NCBI GenBank assembly: GCA_965243255.1
Contig: CBDEUH010000004.1
Location: 2,418,001-2,482,000 of the forward strand
Reading direction: 5' to 3'
Length of the DNA: 64,000 nucleotides
Source of the DNA: Bin87 sp965243255
GTDB taxonomy: Bacteria; Chloroflexota; Dehalococcoidia; Lucifugimonadales; UBA3495
The translations under genes were made by a program, and so were the position numbers. Below, one piece after another: positions 1 to 8,182 of the stretch (position 1 is its first letter; each line of letters starts with the position of its first letter). Below the pieces are notes generated by a model, which was not told the DNA's origin, did no database searches, and was given only the letters and a program-made list of their open reading frames with translations.

Positions 1-455
1 AAACCCAATTCCCAGGCTTTGCTGATGGCTTCGTCGTCGCTGACGGGCTCCTCAGTGCCGGGCATCACGGGCAGGCCGGACTTGCGGGCGACGCGACGGG
101 CGGAAAGCTTGTCGCCCATCTGGTTGAGCACCTCTTCGGTGGGGCCGATGAATATGACGCCTTCGGCCTTGCAGCGACGGGCCAGCGCTCCGTTCTCGGA
201 AAGGAAGCCGTAGCCGGGGTGGATGGCCTGGGCGCCGGTGGCCAGGCAGGCGTCCATCACGGCGTCAACGTTCAGGTAGGAGTCGGTGGCGGGCGCGGGA
301 CCGATGCACACGGACTGGTCGGCCATTTGGGTGTGCAGAGCGCCGGCGTCGGCTTCGGAATAGACGGCGACGGTGGCGACGCCGAGACGCTGACAGGTGC
401 GGATGATGCGGGCGGCGATTTCGCCCCGGTTGGCAATCAGTATCTTGCTGAACAT
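1..455 (-). CDS. accC: Biotin carboxylase, N-terminal part (acetyl/propionyl-CoA carboxylase subunit), truncated by window edge
   Basis: The minus strand from the ATG at 455 reads MFSKILIANRGEIAARIIR, the hallmark start of biotin carboxylases, followed by HPGYGFLSENGALARRC and FIGPTEEVLNQMGDK, which are typical of the pre-ATP-grasp domain. The enzyme carboxylates biotin with ATP and bicarbonate as the first step of acyl-CoA carboxylation. About 151 residues are visible; the ATP-grasp core lies beyond position 1. A GAGGT-like ribosome site sits about 8 nt upstream of the ATG. From this fragment the subunit cannot be assigned to acetyl-, propionyl- or methylcrotonyl-CoA carboxylase. Confidence 0.9.
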   Translation of the reverse strand, partial: MFSKILIANRGEIAARIIRTCQRLGVATVAVYSEADAGALHTQMADQSVCIGPAPATDSYLNVDAVMDACLATGAQAIHPGYGFLSENGALARRCKAEGVIFIGPTEEVLNQMGDKLSARRVARKSGLPVMPGTEEPVSDDEAISKAWELG

Positions 456-590
456 TGCTATACCTCGCTTGTTGGGCAGGGAGAATGGCCGTTTAGGCGT
501 TCCACCCCATTACGACGTATCTGCGCGATCGAGCAATGACAGACTTTTACGCTTTTCCGGTCAATTGGTCAACATAATCACGTGCAACTT

Positions 591-1376
591 TTAACCAAAT
601 TCGGTGGCGTCCAGAAAGGTCTGGGAGCGCAGTTGTCGGTCCAGCCAGTGCTGTAGGGTTTCGGTGAGGAGGCTGTGAACTTCCTGCCGCACCGCTGCCG
701 GCATATCCAGGCGGGGCAGCCCGTCGGGAGATTGGGTGCGGTGGAGCAGGCGCAGCACCTTCAGCGCGGAAAGGGACAGCGGACGCACGATTACGTCGGG
801 TGGAGTGGCGCAGTTGGGACAAAGCGCCCCGCCGGCGCCGGGCGCGAATCGATGACGCTCCGGTTCCAGGTCGGCGCCGCACTCCACGCACTGATAAAGT
901 TCGGGCAGGAAGCCCGACAGCCGGAGCAACTGCAGGTCAAAGTAGCGCAGAGGCAGGTCAACGGCGGGGTCGTCGTCAGCGGAGCCGGCGGAACGACCGA
1001 TGGCGTCCAGGGTCTGGAGGGCCAGGTCGTATAGCTGTGGGTTGGCTGCGGCAGCGGCGCTGAAGCCGTCAATCAGCTCGGCGACGTACAGGCCGCGGGC
1101 GGCGCTGGCGTAGTCGGCCTTGACGGCCGGAAAGGCGTTGACAACCTCGGCCTCGGCGACGGTGTCCAGCGAACGGCCCCTGACCACCGACAGGCGCACC
1201 AGGGTCAGCGGCTCGAAGTGGCCCATCAGCTTGCTGGTGAGACGCCTGGCGCCGCGGGCCAGCACTTCCAGCTTGCCATGTTCGCGGCTATAGAGAGACG
1301 ATATCAGGTCAGCCTCGCCAACGGAGGTTCTGCGCAGGGTGAGGCCCTCAGCGCGGTAGATGCGTGGCGAGGTCAT
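591..1376 (-). CDS. recO: DNA repair protein RecO
   Basis: This 261-residue protein has the RecO layout: an N-terminal OB-fold (RIYRAEGLTLRRTSVGEADLI, then HGKLEVLARGARR) and a helical C-terminal part carrying a zinc-binding set C163-x2-C166 and C186-x2-C189. RecO anneals SSB-coated single strands and helps load RecA in the RecFOR pathway. Length is normal for the family (about 240-260). Its ATG lies 4 bp after the stop of the upstream Xer recombinase gene, so the two are probably co-transcribed. The ribosome site before the ATG is weak, suggesting translational coupling. Confidence 0.93.
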   Translation of the reverse strand: MTSPRIYRAEGLTLRRTSVGEADLISSLYSREHGKLEVLARGARRLTSKLMGHFEPLTLVRLSVVRGRSLDTVAEAEVVNAFPAVKADYASAARGLYVAELIDGFSAAAAANPQLYDLALQTLDAIGRSAGSADDDPAVDLPLRYFDLQLLRLSGFLPELYQCVECGADLEPERHRFAPGAGGALCPNCATPPDVIVRPLSLSALKVLRLLHRTQSPDGLPRLDMPAAVRQEVHSLLTETLQHWLDRQLRSQTFLDATEFG

Positions 1377-1380
1377 GTTT

Positions 1381-2295
1381 TCAAGCGCGGGGGTGGCTTT
1401 GCTCGTATTCGTCGCGAACGTGGTCGTCAGTAAGGTGGGTGTACATCTGGGTGGTGGAGATGTTGGAATGGCCCAGGAGTTCCTGGACGTGGCGCAGGGA
1501 AGCGCCGTTCTGCAGGAGGTGCGTGGCGAAGCTGTGGCGCAAGGTGTGCGGCGTTATGTCCCCGTCAACGCCAGACCTTTTGGCGGCGGTTTTGAGGATG
1601 TTCCACACCCATTGTCGGGTGAGCCGCTCCCCGCGCTGGTTCACGTAGAGGGCGGTTTCTCCCTTTTTGCTGCTAACCAGTTCGGCCCGGGCGCCGCCGA
1701 TATAGGCGCGGAGGTTGGCCAGCGCTTCCGGGTAAAGATAGACGATACGCTCCTTGGAACCCTTGCCCCAGGCGCGGATGAAACTCTCCTCAAAGTCGAT
1801 GTCCTGCACGTTGAGGGCCACCAGTTCGCTAACGCGGACGCCGGTGGCATAGAGCAGCTCCAGGATGCTGGCGTCCCGGCGGCCTTCGGGAGTGCCGGTA
1901 TCGGCGGCGGTGGAGAGGAGCAGCTTCACGTCGCCCTCAGACAGGAACTTGGGAACGGAGCGCCCAACCCGGGGCGAACCGAGGTTTTCGGTGGGGTCTT
2001 CGCTGATGAGCTCGTTGGCGCTGAGGTAACCGAAGAAGGAGCGCACCGCGGCCACCTTGCGGGCAGTGGTGGTGTCGCGGTACTTCCTCCGGTCGCGGAG
2101 CTCGCTGATGTAGCCGTTGAGCAGGTCAATGTCAACGCGGCGCCAGTCTTCGGGGTCGTCGCCGGATACGTTCAGCTCTGCGGCGGCGAACTTGAGGAAC
2201 TGGTTCAGGTCGTTGCTGTAAGCCGCCAGGGTATTCTGCGAAAAGCCGCGCTCGACGACCAAATACTGGAGGAAAGCGTTTACGGTCTCTTTCAT
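1381..2295 (-). CDS. xerD: Site-specific tyrosine recombinase, XerC/XerD family
   Basis: The 304-residue product has an N-terminal SAM-like core-binding domain (about 1-90) and a C-terminal catalytic domain with the complete tyrosine-recombinase set: R154 (ATGVRVSEL), K178, H250-x2-R253 (HTLRHSFATHLL), H276 (LGHSNIS) and Y285 (TTQMYTHL). Such enzymes resolve chromosome dimers at dif. Length fits XerC/D rather than a phage integrase. I chose the ATG at 2295 because GGTGAG lies about 5 nt upstream; a longer reading frame back to 2400 has no comparable site. It is followed immediately by recO. XerC versus XerD cannot be decided here, so the symbol is provisional. Confidence 0.88.
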   Translation of the reverse strand: MKETVNAFLQYLVVERGFSQNTLAAYSNDLNQFLKFAAAELNVSGDDPEDWRRVDIDLLNGYISELRDRRKYRDTTTARKVAAVRSFFGYLSANELISEDPTENLGSPRVGRSVPKFLSEGDVKLLLSTAADTGTPEGRRDASILELLYATGVRVSELVALNVQDIDFEESFIRAWGKGSKERIVYLYPEALANLRAYIGGARAELVSSKKGETALYVNQRGERLTRQWVWNILKTAAKRSGVDGDITPHTLRHSFATHLLQNGASLRHVQELLGHSNISTTQMYTHLTDDHVRDEYEQSHPRA

Positions 2296-2367
2296 AATCT
2301 CACCATCAGCCCGCTCAGAATCGCCTGATAACGGCTTTGGGTTTGCGAAGGCCCGGCGGGGGAACGG

Positions 2368-2376
2368 TGCTATTAT
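2368..2376 (+). promoter_or_regulatory. Extended -10 element (TGCTATTAT)
   Basis: A TGC-TATTAT extended -10 lies in the gap between the divergent xer gene and the small membrane protein starting at 2411. No clear -35 is seen. The same TGC-TAnnnT form recurs elsewhere in the window, for example before mutS2 and DUF2283. Confidence 0.4.
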
Positions 2377-2410
2377 TGTAAATCCGCAGGATACGGACAT
2401 ACTTGCGCAG

Positions 2411-2719
2411 GTGCAAGATTCGGTGATTTTTTATACTTTGCTCAAAGAATGCGCCAATGGACCCGTTGGCATTCTGTCCCGGACCGAGCAGGCTGGCAAC
2501 GGGCCGGCCGACTTGTCCTTTCTGGCTTATCTGGACGTGTGGATAATCGGCGGGCTGGTTCTCCTGGCCGTGGTCGTGGTGGTCAGCAAATGGGCCTGGG
2601 GGCAATGGCGACGGCGCAACGAGGCGGATGAGCAGGGATACTACGACGGTTACGACCCCAATTACGACCGGGAGTGGGATTTGGATTCAGACTACGACGA
2701 CTACCGGGAAGGTCGCTAG
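2411..2719 (+). CDS. Small single-pass membrane protein with acidic Tyr/Asp-rich tail
   Basis: I do not recognise this family. The 102-residue frame, starting at a GTG, contains one strong hydrophobic helix (about residues 45-62, VWIIGGLVLLAVVVVVSKWAW), a basic stop-transfer stretch (QWRRR), and a C-terminal tail of about 30 residues dominated by Asp, Glu, Tyr and Gly (YYDGYDPNYDREWDLDSDYDDY). The positive-inside rule would put the tail in the cytoplasm. It is divergent from xer and its stop overlaps the end of the convergent gene at 2716 by 4 bp. The start is uncertain because the ribosome site is weak; a shorter form is possible. Confidence 0.5.
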   Translation: MQDSVIFYTLLKECANGPVGILSRTEQAGNGPADLSFLAYLDVWIIGGLVLLAVVVVVSKWAWGQWRRRNEADEQGYYDGYDPNYDREWDLDSDYDDYREGR

Positions 2720-3651
2720 CCCAGCCCCAGGGTAGCGGCGGGAAACAGCAATTCCGGGTCGATCTTGCCGGGGATTACGCCCTGGCTGACGTTGAAGTCA
2801 ATGAAGGTTTCCAGGGTTTTGCGGGAACTCTCCAGGCCGTAGGGCAGTGGGTCCCCGCCCACCACGTTGGCCATAGTCAACAATGCGGCGTCGTCGGGTT
2901 CGCCGGCCCCGCCGGATTGTAGGCGGTCAACATAGGGGGTTTTGGCGGCCTTGAATACGTTGAACAACTCTTCGGCAAGGCCCGGCGTAGCTTCCAAAGC
3001 CGCGTTCTTGACCACCACCATGTGGCTGATGGGATAGATGCCGGTTCTGCGGTGCCATTCGGCATCGGCCGGCTCGGGGTCGGAGAACAGGGGGCGAACG
3101 TCTGAGGAATCAATCCGACCCGCGCCGATGGCGGCGTCGATCTCGCCGGATAGCAACATCTCGCCCAGGTTGGAGTTGGGCGACGACACCACGTTGGACG
3201 GGGCAACGTATTCGGCGACGTGCTCATCGCCGGACAGCACCCAGGTAACGGCGTCCAGGTCAACGTCGTACTCGCTTTGCAGCAGGCCGCGGGTCCAGAC
3301 GCCGGGAGTCAGCGTGTAGCTGCGCACACCGACGCGACGGCCTTCCAGGTCTTTGGGCGAGCGGATGCCGCTGGCTGCGCTGACCGTTATCCCGCCGTGA
3401 TAGAAGGCGCGAGTGAGGAAGACAGGGATGCCGGTGAACGCTTTGCCATGAGCGCGGGCGCACAGGTAGGTGGACAGGGCCATCTCGGCAACGTCGAACT
3501 CCAAGCCGCGCACCATGCGGCGGAAGATGCTGGTAACCGGAGACACCTCGGTGTGTGCCATGGCGAACATATCCGACGTTACGTCGCCGTTCTTCAGTGG
3601 GGCGGTATGGCCGTAACTGCCGATTGCGGTGTTCAGAATCGGGTTTGACAT
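2716..3651 (-). CDS. Periplasmic-binding-fold protein similar to 4,5-dihydroxyphthalate decarboxylase
   Basis: The 311-residue product shows the type-2 periplasmic-binding fold seen in NMT1/THI5-like proteins: FAMAHTEVSPVTSIFRRMV, then SPKDLEGRRVGVRSYTLTPGVWTRGLL, then GEIDAAIGAG. The phrasing (EYDVDLDAVTWVLSGDEH) resembles proteins annotated as 4,5-dihydroxyphthalate decarboxylase, which share this fold but act in the cytoplasm on aromatic acids. There is no signal peptide or lipobox, arguing against a transport-binding role. It starts 11 bp after the mutS2 stop on the same strand, with AGAGGGAAT upstream. The substrate is unknown. Confidence 0.65.
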   Translation of the reverse strand: MSNPILNTAIGSYGHTAPLKNGDVTSDMFAMAHTEVSPVTSIFRRMVRGLEFDVAEMALSTYLCARAHGKAFTGIPVFLTRAFYHGGITVSAASGIRSPKDLEGRRVGVRSYTLTPGVWTRGLLQSEYDVDLDAVTWVLSGDEHVAEYVAPSNVVSSPNSNLGEMLLSGEIDAAIGAGRIDSSDVRPLFSDPEPADAEWHRRTGIYPISHMVVVKNAALEATPGLAEELFNVFKAAKTPYVDRLQSGGAGEPDDAALLTMANVVGGDPLPYGLESSRKTLETFIDFNVSQGVIPGKIDPELLFPAATLGLG

Positions 3652-3662
3652 TGCTATTCCCT

Positions 3663-6086
3663 CTAACGGAGTTGCACTACGGTTACGCCGGCGGCGCTGC
3701 CACCCTCGCCCGGCTCGATGGCGTTCACCAGGGGGTGGCCATTGAGATACTCGCGGATGGCCTGACGCAGCGCGCCGGTTCCCTTGCCATGAACGATTTT
3801 CAGGGAAGTCATGCCCTCCAGTGCGGCATCGTCCAGCAGGGAATCGATGACGTTGAGGGCTTCGTCCACCCGATAGCCGTGCAGGTTGACCTCGGGGCTG
3901 AGGGTGCGGCGGCTCTCCGGGCGGCGATACACCACGCCAGCCTGCTCGGCGGCGGGATGGACACGGTCGGCGGGACGGTCCAACTGGTACACGGGCAGGC
4001 GGGCGCGCATACTGCCGATGATTACCTCAATCTCCTGCTGCTCGTTGGGCGGGGTAACCACCTCCACCGGGCGGGATACGCCCCGGACGTACACCCGGTC
4101 GCCGACACGAAGGTCGTGATACCAGGGCGGTCGCTCCACCGGGATGGGCGTCCAGTCGGGCGACACCACCTCACGCTGGGCTTCGGCCAAACGCTCGCGC
4201 TCTGCGGTCAGGTCAACGTCCGGCGCGTCGCCGGCGACGGCGGATTGGCGGGCCTGCTGGCGTTGTAGGGAACGCTCGGCCTGCCGGATGCGAGTGGCTA
4301 CCTCGGCAATCTCCTCGGCCAAGTCGCGGCGGGCGTCCTCAACCAGCTGGGCTTTGGCGTCTTCCACGGTGGCCAGGCGTTCGGCGACTTCCCGCTCCTG
4401 GCGACGGGCGTCGTCCAGGGCCTGCTCGGCCTCCTGGCGCAGTTCCGACACGGTGAGGCGTTCCTCCTGCAATTCCTGCAGCAGCCGATCGGTCTGCACG
4501 TGGGACGGCTCCAGGTGGCCCTGGGCGCCGGCGATGACGGACTCCGGCAGGCCCAGGCGGGCGGCGATGGTCAGCGCATAGCTGCGTCCGGGCACGCCGT
4601 GGGTGAGGCGGTAGGTGGGTTCCAGCGTGCGGGGGTTCAGGTCAACGCTGGCGTTGACCATACCGGTTTCCTCCTGGGCCAGCCGGGCCACGTTGCGATG
4701 GTGGGTGGTAGCCACCACCATCGCGCCCCGGTCGCGCAGGTGAGACAGTAGCGCGATGGCCAGGGCGGAGCCTTCCTCCGGGTCGGTTGCGGATCCGAGT
4801 TCGTCAATCAGGATGAGGGAGCGGTTGGTGGCGACGTCCATGATGTGTCGCAGGTTGCGGACGTGGCTGCTGAAAGTGGACAGGGATTCAAAGATGCTCT
4901 GCTGGTCGCCGATGTCGGCGTAGATGCCGTCGAACAGGGGCAGGTCGGCGTCGCTGGCCGGCACCTGGAGGCCGGCATGGGCCATCATCGCCAGCAGGCC
5001 CACGGTTTTCAGGGCGACGGTCTTGCCGCCGGCGTTGGGGCCGGTGATGAGCAGGACGGGATGGCCGGCTTCAATTACGATGGTGGTGGGCACCACGTCC
5101 CCGGTGAGCAGCGGATGGCGTGCGCCGGTCAAGCGCAGGCGGCGGGGTTCGCCGGACGCCAGCAGGTTGGGCGTAACCGCGCGCAGCGTAGCGGCGTAAC
5201 GGCCCTTGGCCAATGCCAGATCCAGGCGGCCCAGCAGGTGGTGCATCAGCGTGATGTCCTCGGCGTAGCGGCCCACCAGGGACGACAGTTCCCGCAGGAC
5301 GCGCTCTTCTTCGCGCCGTTCGGCCAGGCGGGTTTCCCGCCAGCGGTTGCCGAGGTCGATGGCGGGCATCGGCTCGATGAACACCGTCGCGCCGCTGTCG
5401 GACACGTCGTGCACGATGCCGGGGGCCTGGCCTTTGAAGTCGGTTTTGATGAGCAGGACCATGCGTCCGTTGCGCTCGGTGACGATGTCCTCCTGGGCTA
5501 CGCCGGAGCGCTGGTAGCGGCGCAGGGCGCGCTGCATCACGTCGTTGAGTGCGGAGTAGGCAGAGCGAGACTCCCGGCGCAGGCGGGCGAGTTCCGGCGA
5601 TGCGTTGTCCAGCACTTCGCCGCCGGCGCTGACGGTGCGATTGACCGCGCTTTCCAAGTCGGGCAGTTCCGGCAGGTTCTGGGTGATGGCGGCCAGCAGG
5701 GGCAGGTCGTCCCGGTGAGCCAGGGCGCTGCGGTTCCAGCGGGCGGCAGCCACCAGCGCGCCGACGTTGCGAAGCTCGGGCCCGGACAGGACGCCGCCCA
5801 GCAGGGCGCGGTGGACGGCGGGACGCAGGTCGTCCTCGGGGCCGAGTTCCAGCGCGCCGGAGGTGTCCAGCAGACGACGGGCCTCGGCGGTTTCCTGCTG
5901 CCGTACGGCTACGTCGCGATGGTCGTCGGATGGTGCGAGCTCGGCGGCGGCTTCGGCGCCCACGGCGGTGCGGGTTGCAGCGGCCAACTGCCGACGGATT
6001 TCGTCGAATTCAAGCAGCCCCAGCGCTCGCTGAAAGCCGTCGTCCGATGGGATGGGCTGTGATTGTTGCTCGTCCGCCGAAACCAT
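3663..6086 (-). CDS. mutS2: MutS2 family ATPase/endonuclease with KOW and Smr domains
   Basis: The 807-residue protein has the MutS2 order: helical clamp (1-330), ABC-type ATPase with Walker A GPNAGGKT at 349-356 and the Walker B/D-loop stretch SLILIDELGSATDPEEGSA, a long charged coiled coil (about 540-640), a KOW-like segment (LRVGDRVYVRGV) and a C-terminal Smr domain (VNLHGYRVDEA, then IVHGKGTGALRQAI). MutS2 was long called an anti-recombination protein; in Bacillus subtilis it also acts on collided ribosomes. I chose ATG 6086 because the preceding residues are atypical and a promoter ends 7 nt before it. The VLRF1 gene lies 22 bp upstream on the same strand. Confidence 0.95.
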   Translation of the reverse strand: MVSADEQQSQPIPSDDGFQRALGLLEFDEIRRQLAAATRTAVGAEAAAELAPSDDHRDVAVRQQETAEARRLLDTSGALELGPEDDLRPAVHRALLGGVLSGPELRNVGALVAAARWNRSALAHRDDLPLLAAITQNLPELPDLESAVNRTVSAGGEVLDNASPELARLRRESRSAYSALNDVMQRALRRYQRSGVAQEDIVTERNGRMVLLIKTDFKGQAPGIVHDVSDSGATVFIEPMPAIDLGNRWRETRLAERREEERVLRELSSLVGRYAEDITLMHHLLGRLDLALAKGRYAATLRAVTPNLLASGEPRRLRLTGARHPLLTGDVVPTTIVIEAGHPVLLITGPNAGGKTVALKTVGLLAMMAHAGLQVPASDADLPLFDGIYADIGDQQSIFESLSTFSSHVRNLRHIMDVATNRSLILIDELGSATDPEEGSALAIALLSHLRDRGAMVVATTHHRNVARLAQEETGMVNASVDLNPRTLEPTYRLTHGVPGRSYALTIAARLGLPESVIAGAQGHLEPSHVQTDRLLQELQEERLTVSELRQEAEQALDDARRQEREVAERLATVEDAKAQLVEDARRDLAEEIAEVATRIRQAERSLQRQQARQSAVAGDAPDVDLTAERERLAEAQREVVSPDWTPIPVERPPWYHDLRVGDRVYVRGVSRPVEVVTPPNEQQEIEVIIGSMRARLPVYQLDRPADRVHPAAEQAGVVYRRPESRRTLSPEVNLHGYRVDEALNVIDSLLDDAALEGMTSLKIVHGKGTGALRQAIREYLNGHPLVNAIEPGEGGSAAGVTVVQLR

Positions 6087-6093
6087 GGGCAAA

Positions 6094-6121
6094 ATTATAG
6101 CACCGGCGTCAGTCGTCCCAA
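6094..6121 (-). promoter_or_regulatory. Promoter for mutS2, implying a leaderless transcript
   Basis: On the minus strand TTGGGA (6121-6116), a 16-nt spacer and an extended -10 TGC-TATAAT (TATAAT at 6099-6094) end 7 nt before the mutS2 ATG. Initiation at the usual 6-9 nt downstream would fall at or next to the A of the ATG. No Shine-Dalgarno sequence fits in between. The element lies partly within the 3' end of the VLRF1 gene, so mutS2 could be transcribed both alone and from upstream. Confidence 0.6.
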
Positions 6122-6906
6122 CGCAACGGGTAGGCACGGCACTGGTAGAGCATTGGGGCCACCTGGTCCAGGGAGGCCCGGTTGGGCTCCCGCACGTCCA
6201 GGCGGCGTTGCAGGGTGATGTTTGCCAGGCGAGTCAGCGTAGCGCACTCTTTGACGAACCCGTTGACGGTGGCAGCCTCGCCACCCAGGGCAACGTAGTC
6301 CAGGCGGTCCAGCCAGGGCCTCCACTGCCGTTCCAACACGCCGGCGGCCTCAACGTACAGGCGGTGAATCTGGTTTTCGCGGACGCGCTGGAACCGACGT
6401 TGGGAGGTGCCGCCGGCGTGATGCCGGCCCTTTACGTAGCGGGTATCGGTCTTGGATACTGCCAGACGGCGCCCCTCATAAACGGCAACGGCGTAACGAC
6501 CGAGGCGCACCAGGGCGACGCCCACGATGAACTCGGTGGAAAGCAGGAAGCGCAGCGGCGCGTCAACTATGCTGTGATCCAGCAAGGCCGCCTGCAGCGG
6601 GAACGATGGCAAAAAAGCCACGCCGGAGTTGTCGATGCGGAAGGCGGCGATGCCATCGTGAGAGCGCAGCGCCCGCCCGCAGGAGCGTTCCAGGGCCTCA
6701 ATCCAATCTGGCCCGCCGGCGGCGCGAGCCAACGCTGCCATGGTGGCGTTGTCGTCGGCGGGCATCGCCGGAACGTACAGGCTCCCCACCCGGCTGGCCG
6801 AACGGGCCGTCTCAGGCAGACCGTCCAGCGTGTGCAGGACCCGCTCTGCGGATACCGCCTGCCCGGGCCGGAAACCCGACAGGATTCTGCTTTCCTCAGC
6901 CATCAT
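6109..6906 (-). CDS. Vms1-like release factor domain protein (bacterial VLRF1 family)
   Basis: The central part of this 265-residue protein reads VSKTDTRYVKGRHHAGGTSQ and then RRFQRVRENQIHRLYVEAAG. This is the signature of the Vms1/ANKZF1-type eRF1-like domain, with the catalytic-type glutamine at Q169 in GGTSQRRF. Eukaryotic Vms1 releases nascent chains from tRNA on split 60S subunits; bacterial VLRF1 proteins are predicted to do the equivalent job. The rest is alpha/beta with no other motif seen. Start codons at 6906 and 6903 are adjacent. A TATCAT box about 6 nt upstream again suggests little or no leader. The gene precedes mutS2 by 22 bp on the same strand. Confidence 0.75.
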   Translation of the reverse strand: MMAEESRILSGFRPGQAVSAERVLHTLDGLPETARSASRVGSLYVPAMPADDNATMAALARAAGGPDWIEALERSCGRALRSHDGIAAFRIDNSGVAFLPSFPLQAALLDHSIVDAPLRFLLSTEFIVGVALVRLGRYAVAVYEGRRLAVSKTDTRYVKGRHHAGGTSQRRFQRVRENQIHRLYVEAAGVLERQWRPWLDRLDYVALGGEAATVNGFVKECATLTRLANITLQRRLDVREPNRASLDQVAPMLYQCRAYPLRWDD

Positions 6907-6983
6907 GGTTGTATGATAACGTACTGGGCCGCTGCCGGCACCACACCGCATTGCTCAACCTGTCATGGCAAGGATACTCACTG

Positions 6984-8144
6984 ATGGTTTCCCACGATTT
7001 TACCGCTGACACCGATGCGCTCACCCCGACCCAGCGGCGGGAGCGCGCCCTGCAACGCCTGGACGACGGCCACGCCGCATTGCTGGCCGCCCTCGGCGGA
7101 TTGGACGAGGCCGAAGCATTCCTCGGTTCCCGCTGGTCGGTTTGGGAGGTGATGCAACACCTGTTCACGGAGAACTTCGTCCAGGCGTTGGAGGAGATTG
7201 CGTCGGGCCAGCGGGAGATGCTGCCGGCCTTTGATGCGCGCGGCAACCGCATCGCCAACGACGTGGCCAAGCTGGAGGCCAACTACCAACGCTTCCGCGC
7301 GCTGATTGCCGGGCTGTCGCCGTCCCAGCTGGACTTGCCGGCCACGCCCTACAACCCGGAGAACAACTATCCGGCCCTGTCGCTGCTGGACCTGATTGAA
7401 CGGGTGGCGGGACACGAGGGCAACCATGCTCGCCAAGTCGTTGAGACTCGCAAGTTCGTGGCGGCCTTCCGCTCGGCGCAGCGGGCCGTTACCGTCGCCG
7501 GCCTTGGGACGGGCGATGCGGCGGCGGTTCCGATGGAAACTCGTGAGTTGCTGTCCAACGCCGACTACGTCATCGGTTCTCCGGCGGCGCTGGCGGTGGC
7601 CCGGCGCTGGATTCGGTCGGTAGAGCTGCCGCTGCACGCCGGCAACCGCGCCGAGCTGGTCAACCGCATCGTTCGCGACGTGCGCGCCGGCCTCTGGTCC
7701 ATGGTGGTAACCCTGGGCGACCCGGCGGAATCGGCGCCGGGTCTGCTGACTGCATTGGAATCGGCGGTTGACGCCGTTTCGGTGACTCCGGCGCCGGGAT
7801 TCTACCGGCTGGCCCTGGCCCAAATCGGGCTTTCGCCGCTGGACGCCGTCTGCGCCTCGGTGGAGTGGATTGGCGACGTTGCTGATATCCCCTCGGCGGG
7901 CCGTGCGGTGGTGATTCTGGGTGCGGACAACGGGGCGAAGTGGCATGATGCGGCTCGGGCGCTGGTGCAATCAGGTGTGCCGGCCGATGCGCCCGCACAA
8001 CTGGTCACCGGGTTGTCGGCGCAAGCCTCAAATACGTCCACATTCCTGCACAACCTGGCGGAGAACCCAACCGGCGAAACCGACGCCGCGGTGGACTCGG
8101 CGCTGATTCTGACCATCCCGGTAGTCCACAGCCGGCGGGTGTGA
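6984..8144 (+). CDS. DinB-like domain fused to a tetrapyrrole-methylase-like domain
   Basis: The 386-residue product combines two folds rarely seen together. Residues 1-165 form a DinB-type four-helix bundle with a plausible metal triad H59 (VMQHLF), H144 and H148 (GHEGNH). Residues 168-386 begin VTVAGLGTGDAAAVPMET, matching the GxGxGD entry of the SAM-dependent tetrapyrrole methylases (CbiE/CobL type), followed by NADYVIGSP and further alpha/beta elements (ALAQIGLSPLDAVCASV). The substrate is unknown. AAGGA lies upstream of the ATG. The gene is divergent from VLRF1. The methylase half may be degenerate; I did not verify a full SAM site. Confidence 0.75.
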   Translation: MVSHDFTADTDALTPTQRRERALQRLDDGHAALLAALGGLDEAEAFLGSRWSVWEVMQHLFTENFVQALEEIASGQREMLPAFDARGNRIANDVAKLEANYQRFRALIAGLSPSQLDLPATPYNPENNYPALSLLDLIERVAGHEGNHARQVVETRKFVAAFRSAQRAVTVAGLGTGDAAAVPMETRELLSNADYVIGSPAALAVARRWIRSVELPLHAGNRAELVNRIVRDVRAGLWSMVVTLGDPAESAPGLLTALESAVDAVSVTPAPGFYRLALAQIGLSPLDAVCASVEWIGDVADIPSAGRAVVILGADNGAKWHDAARALVQSGVPADAPAQLVTGLSAQASNTSTFLHNLAENPTGETDAAVDSALILTIPVVHSRRV

Positions 8145-8182
8145 TAAATTGCCATCCACGATATGACATTGGAGGAAACACA

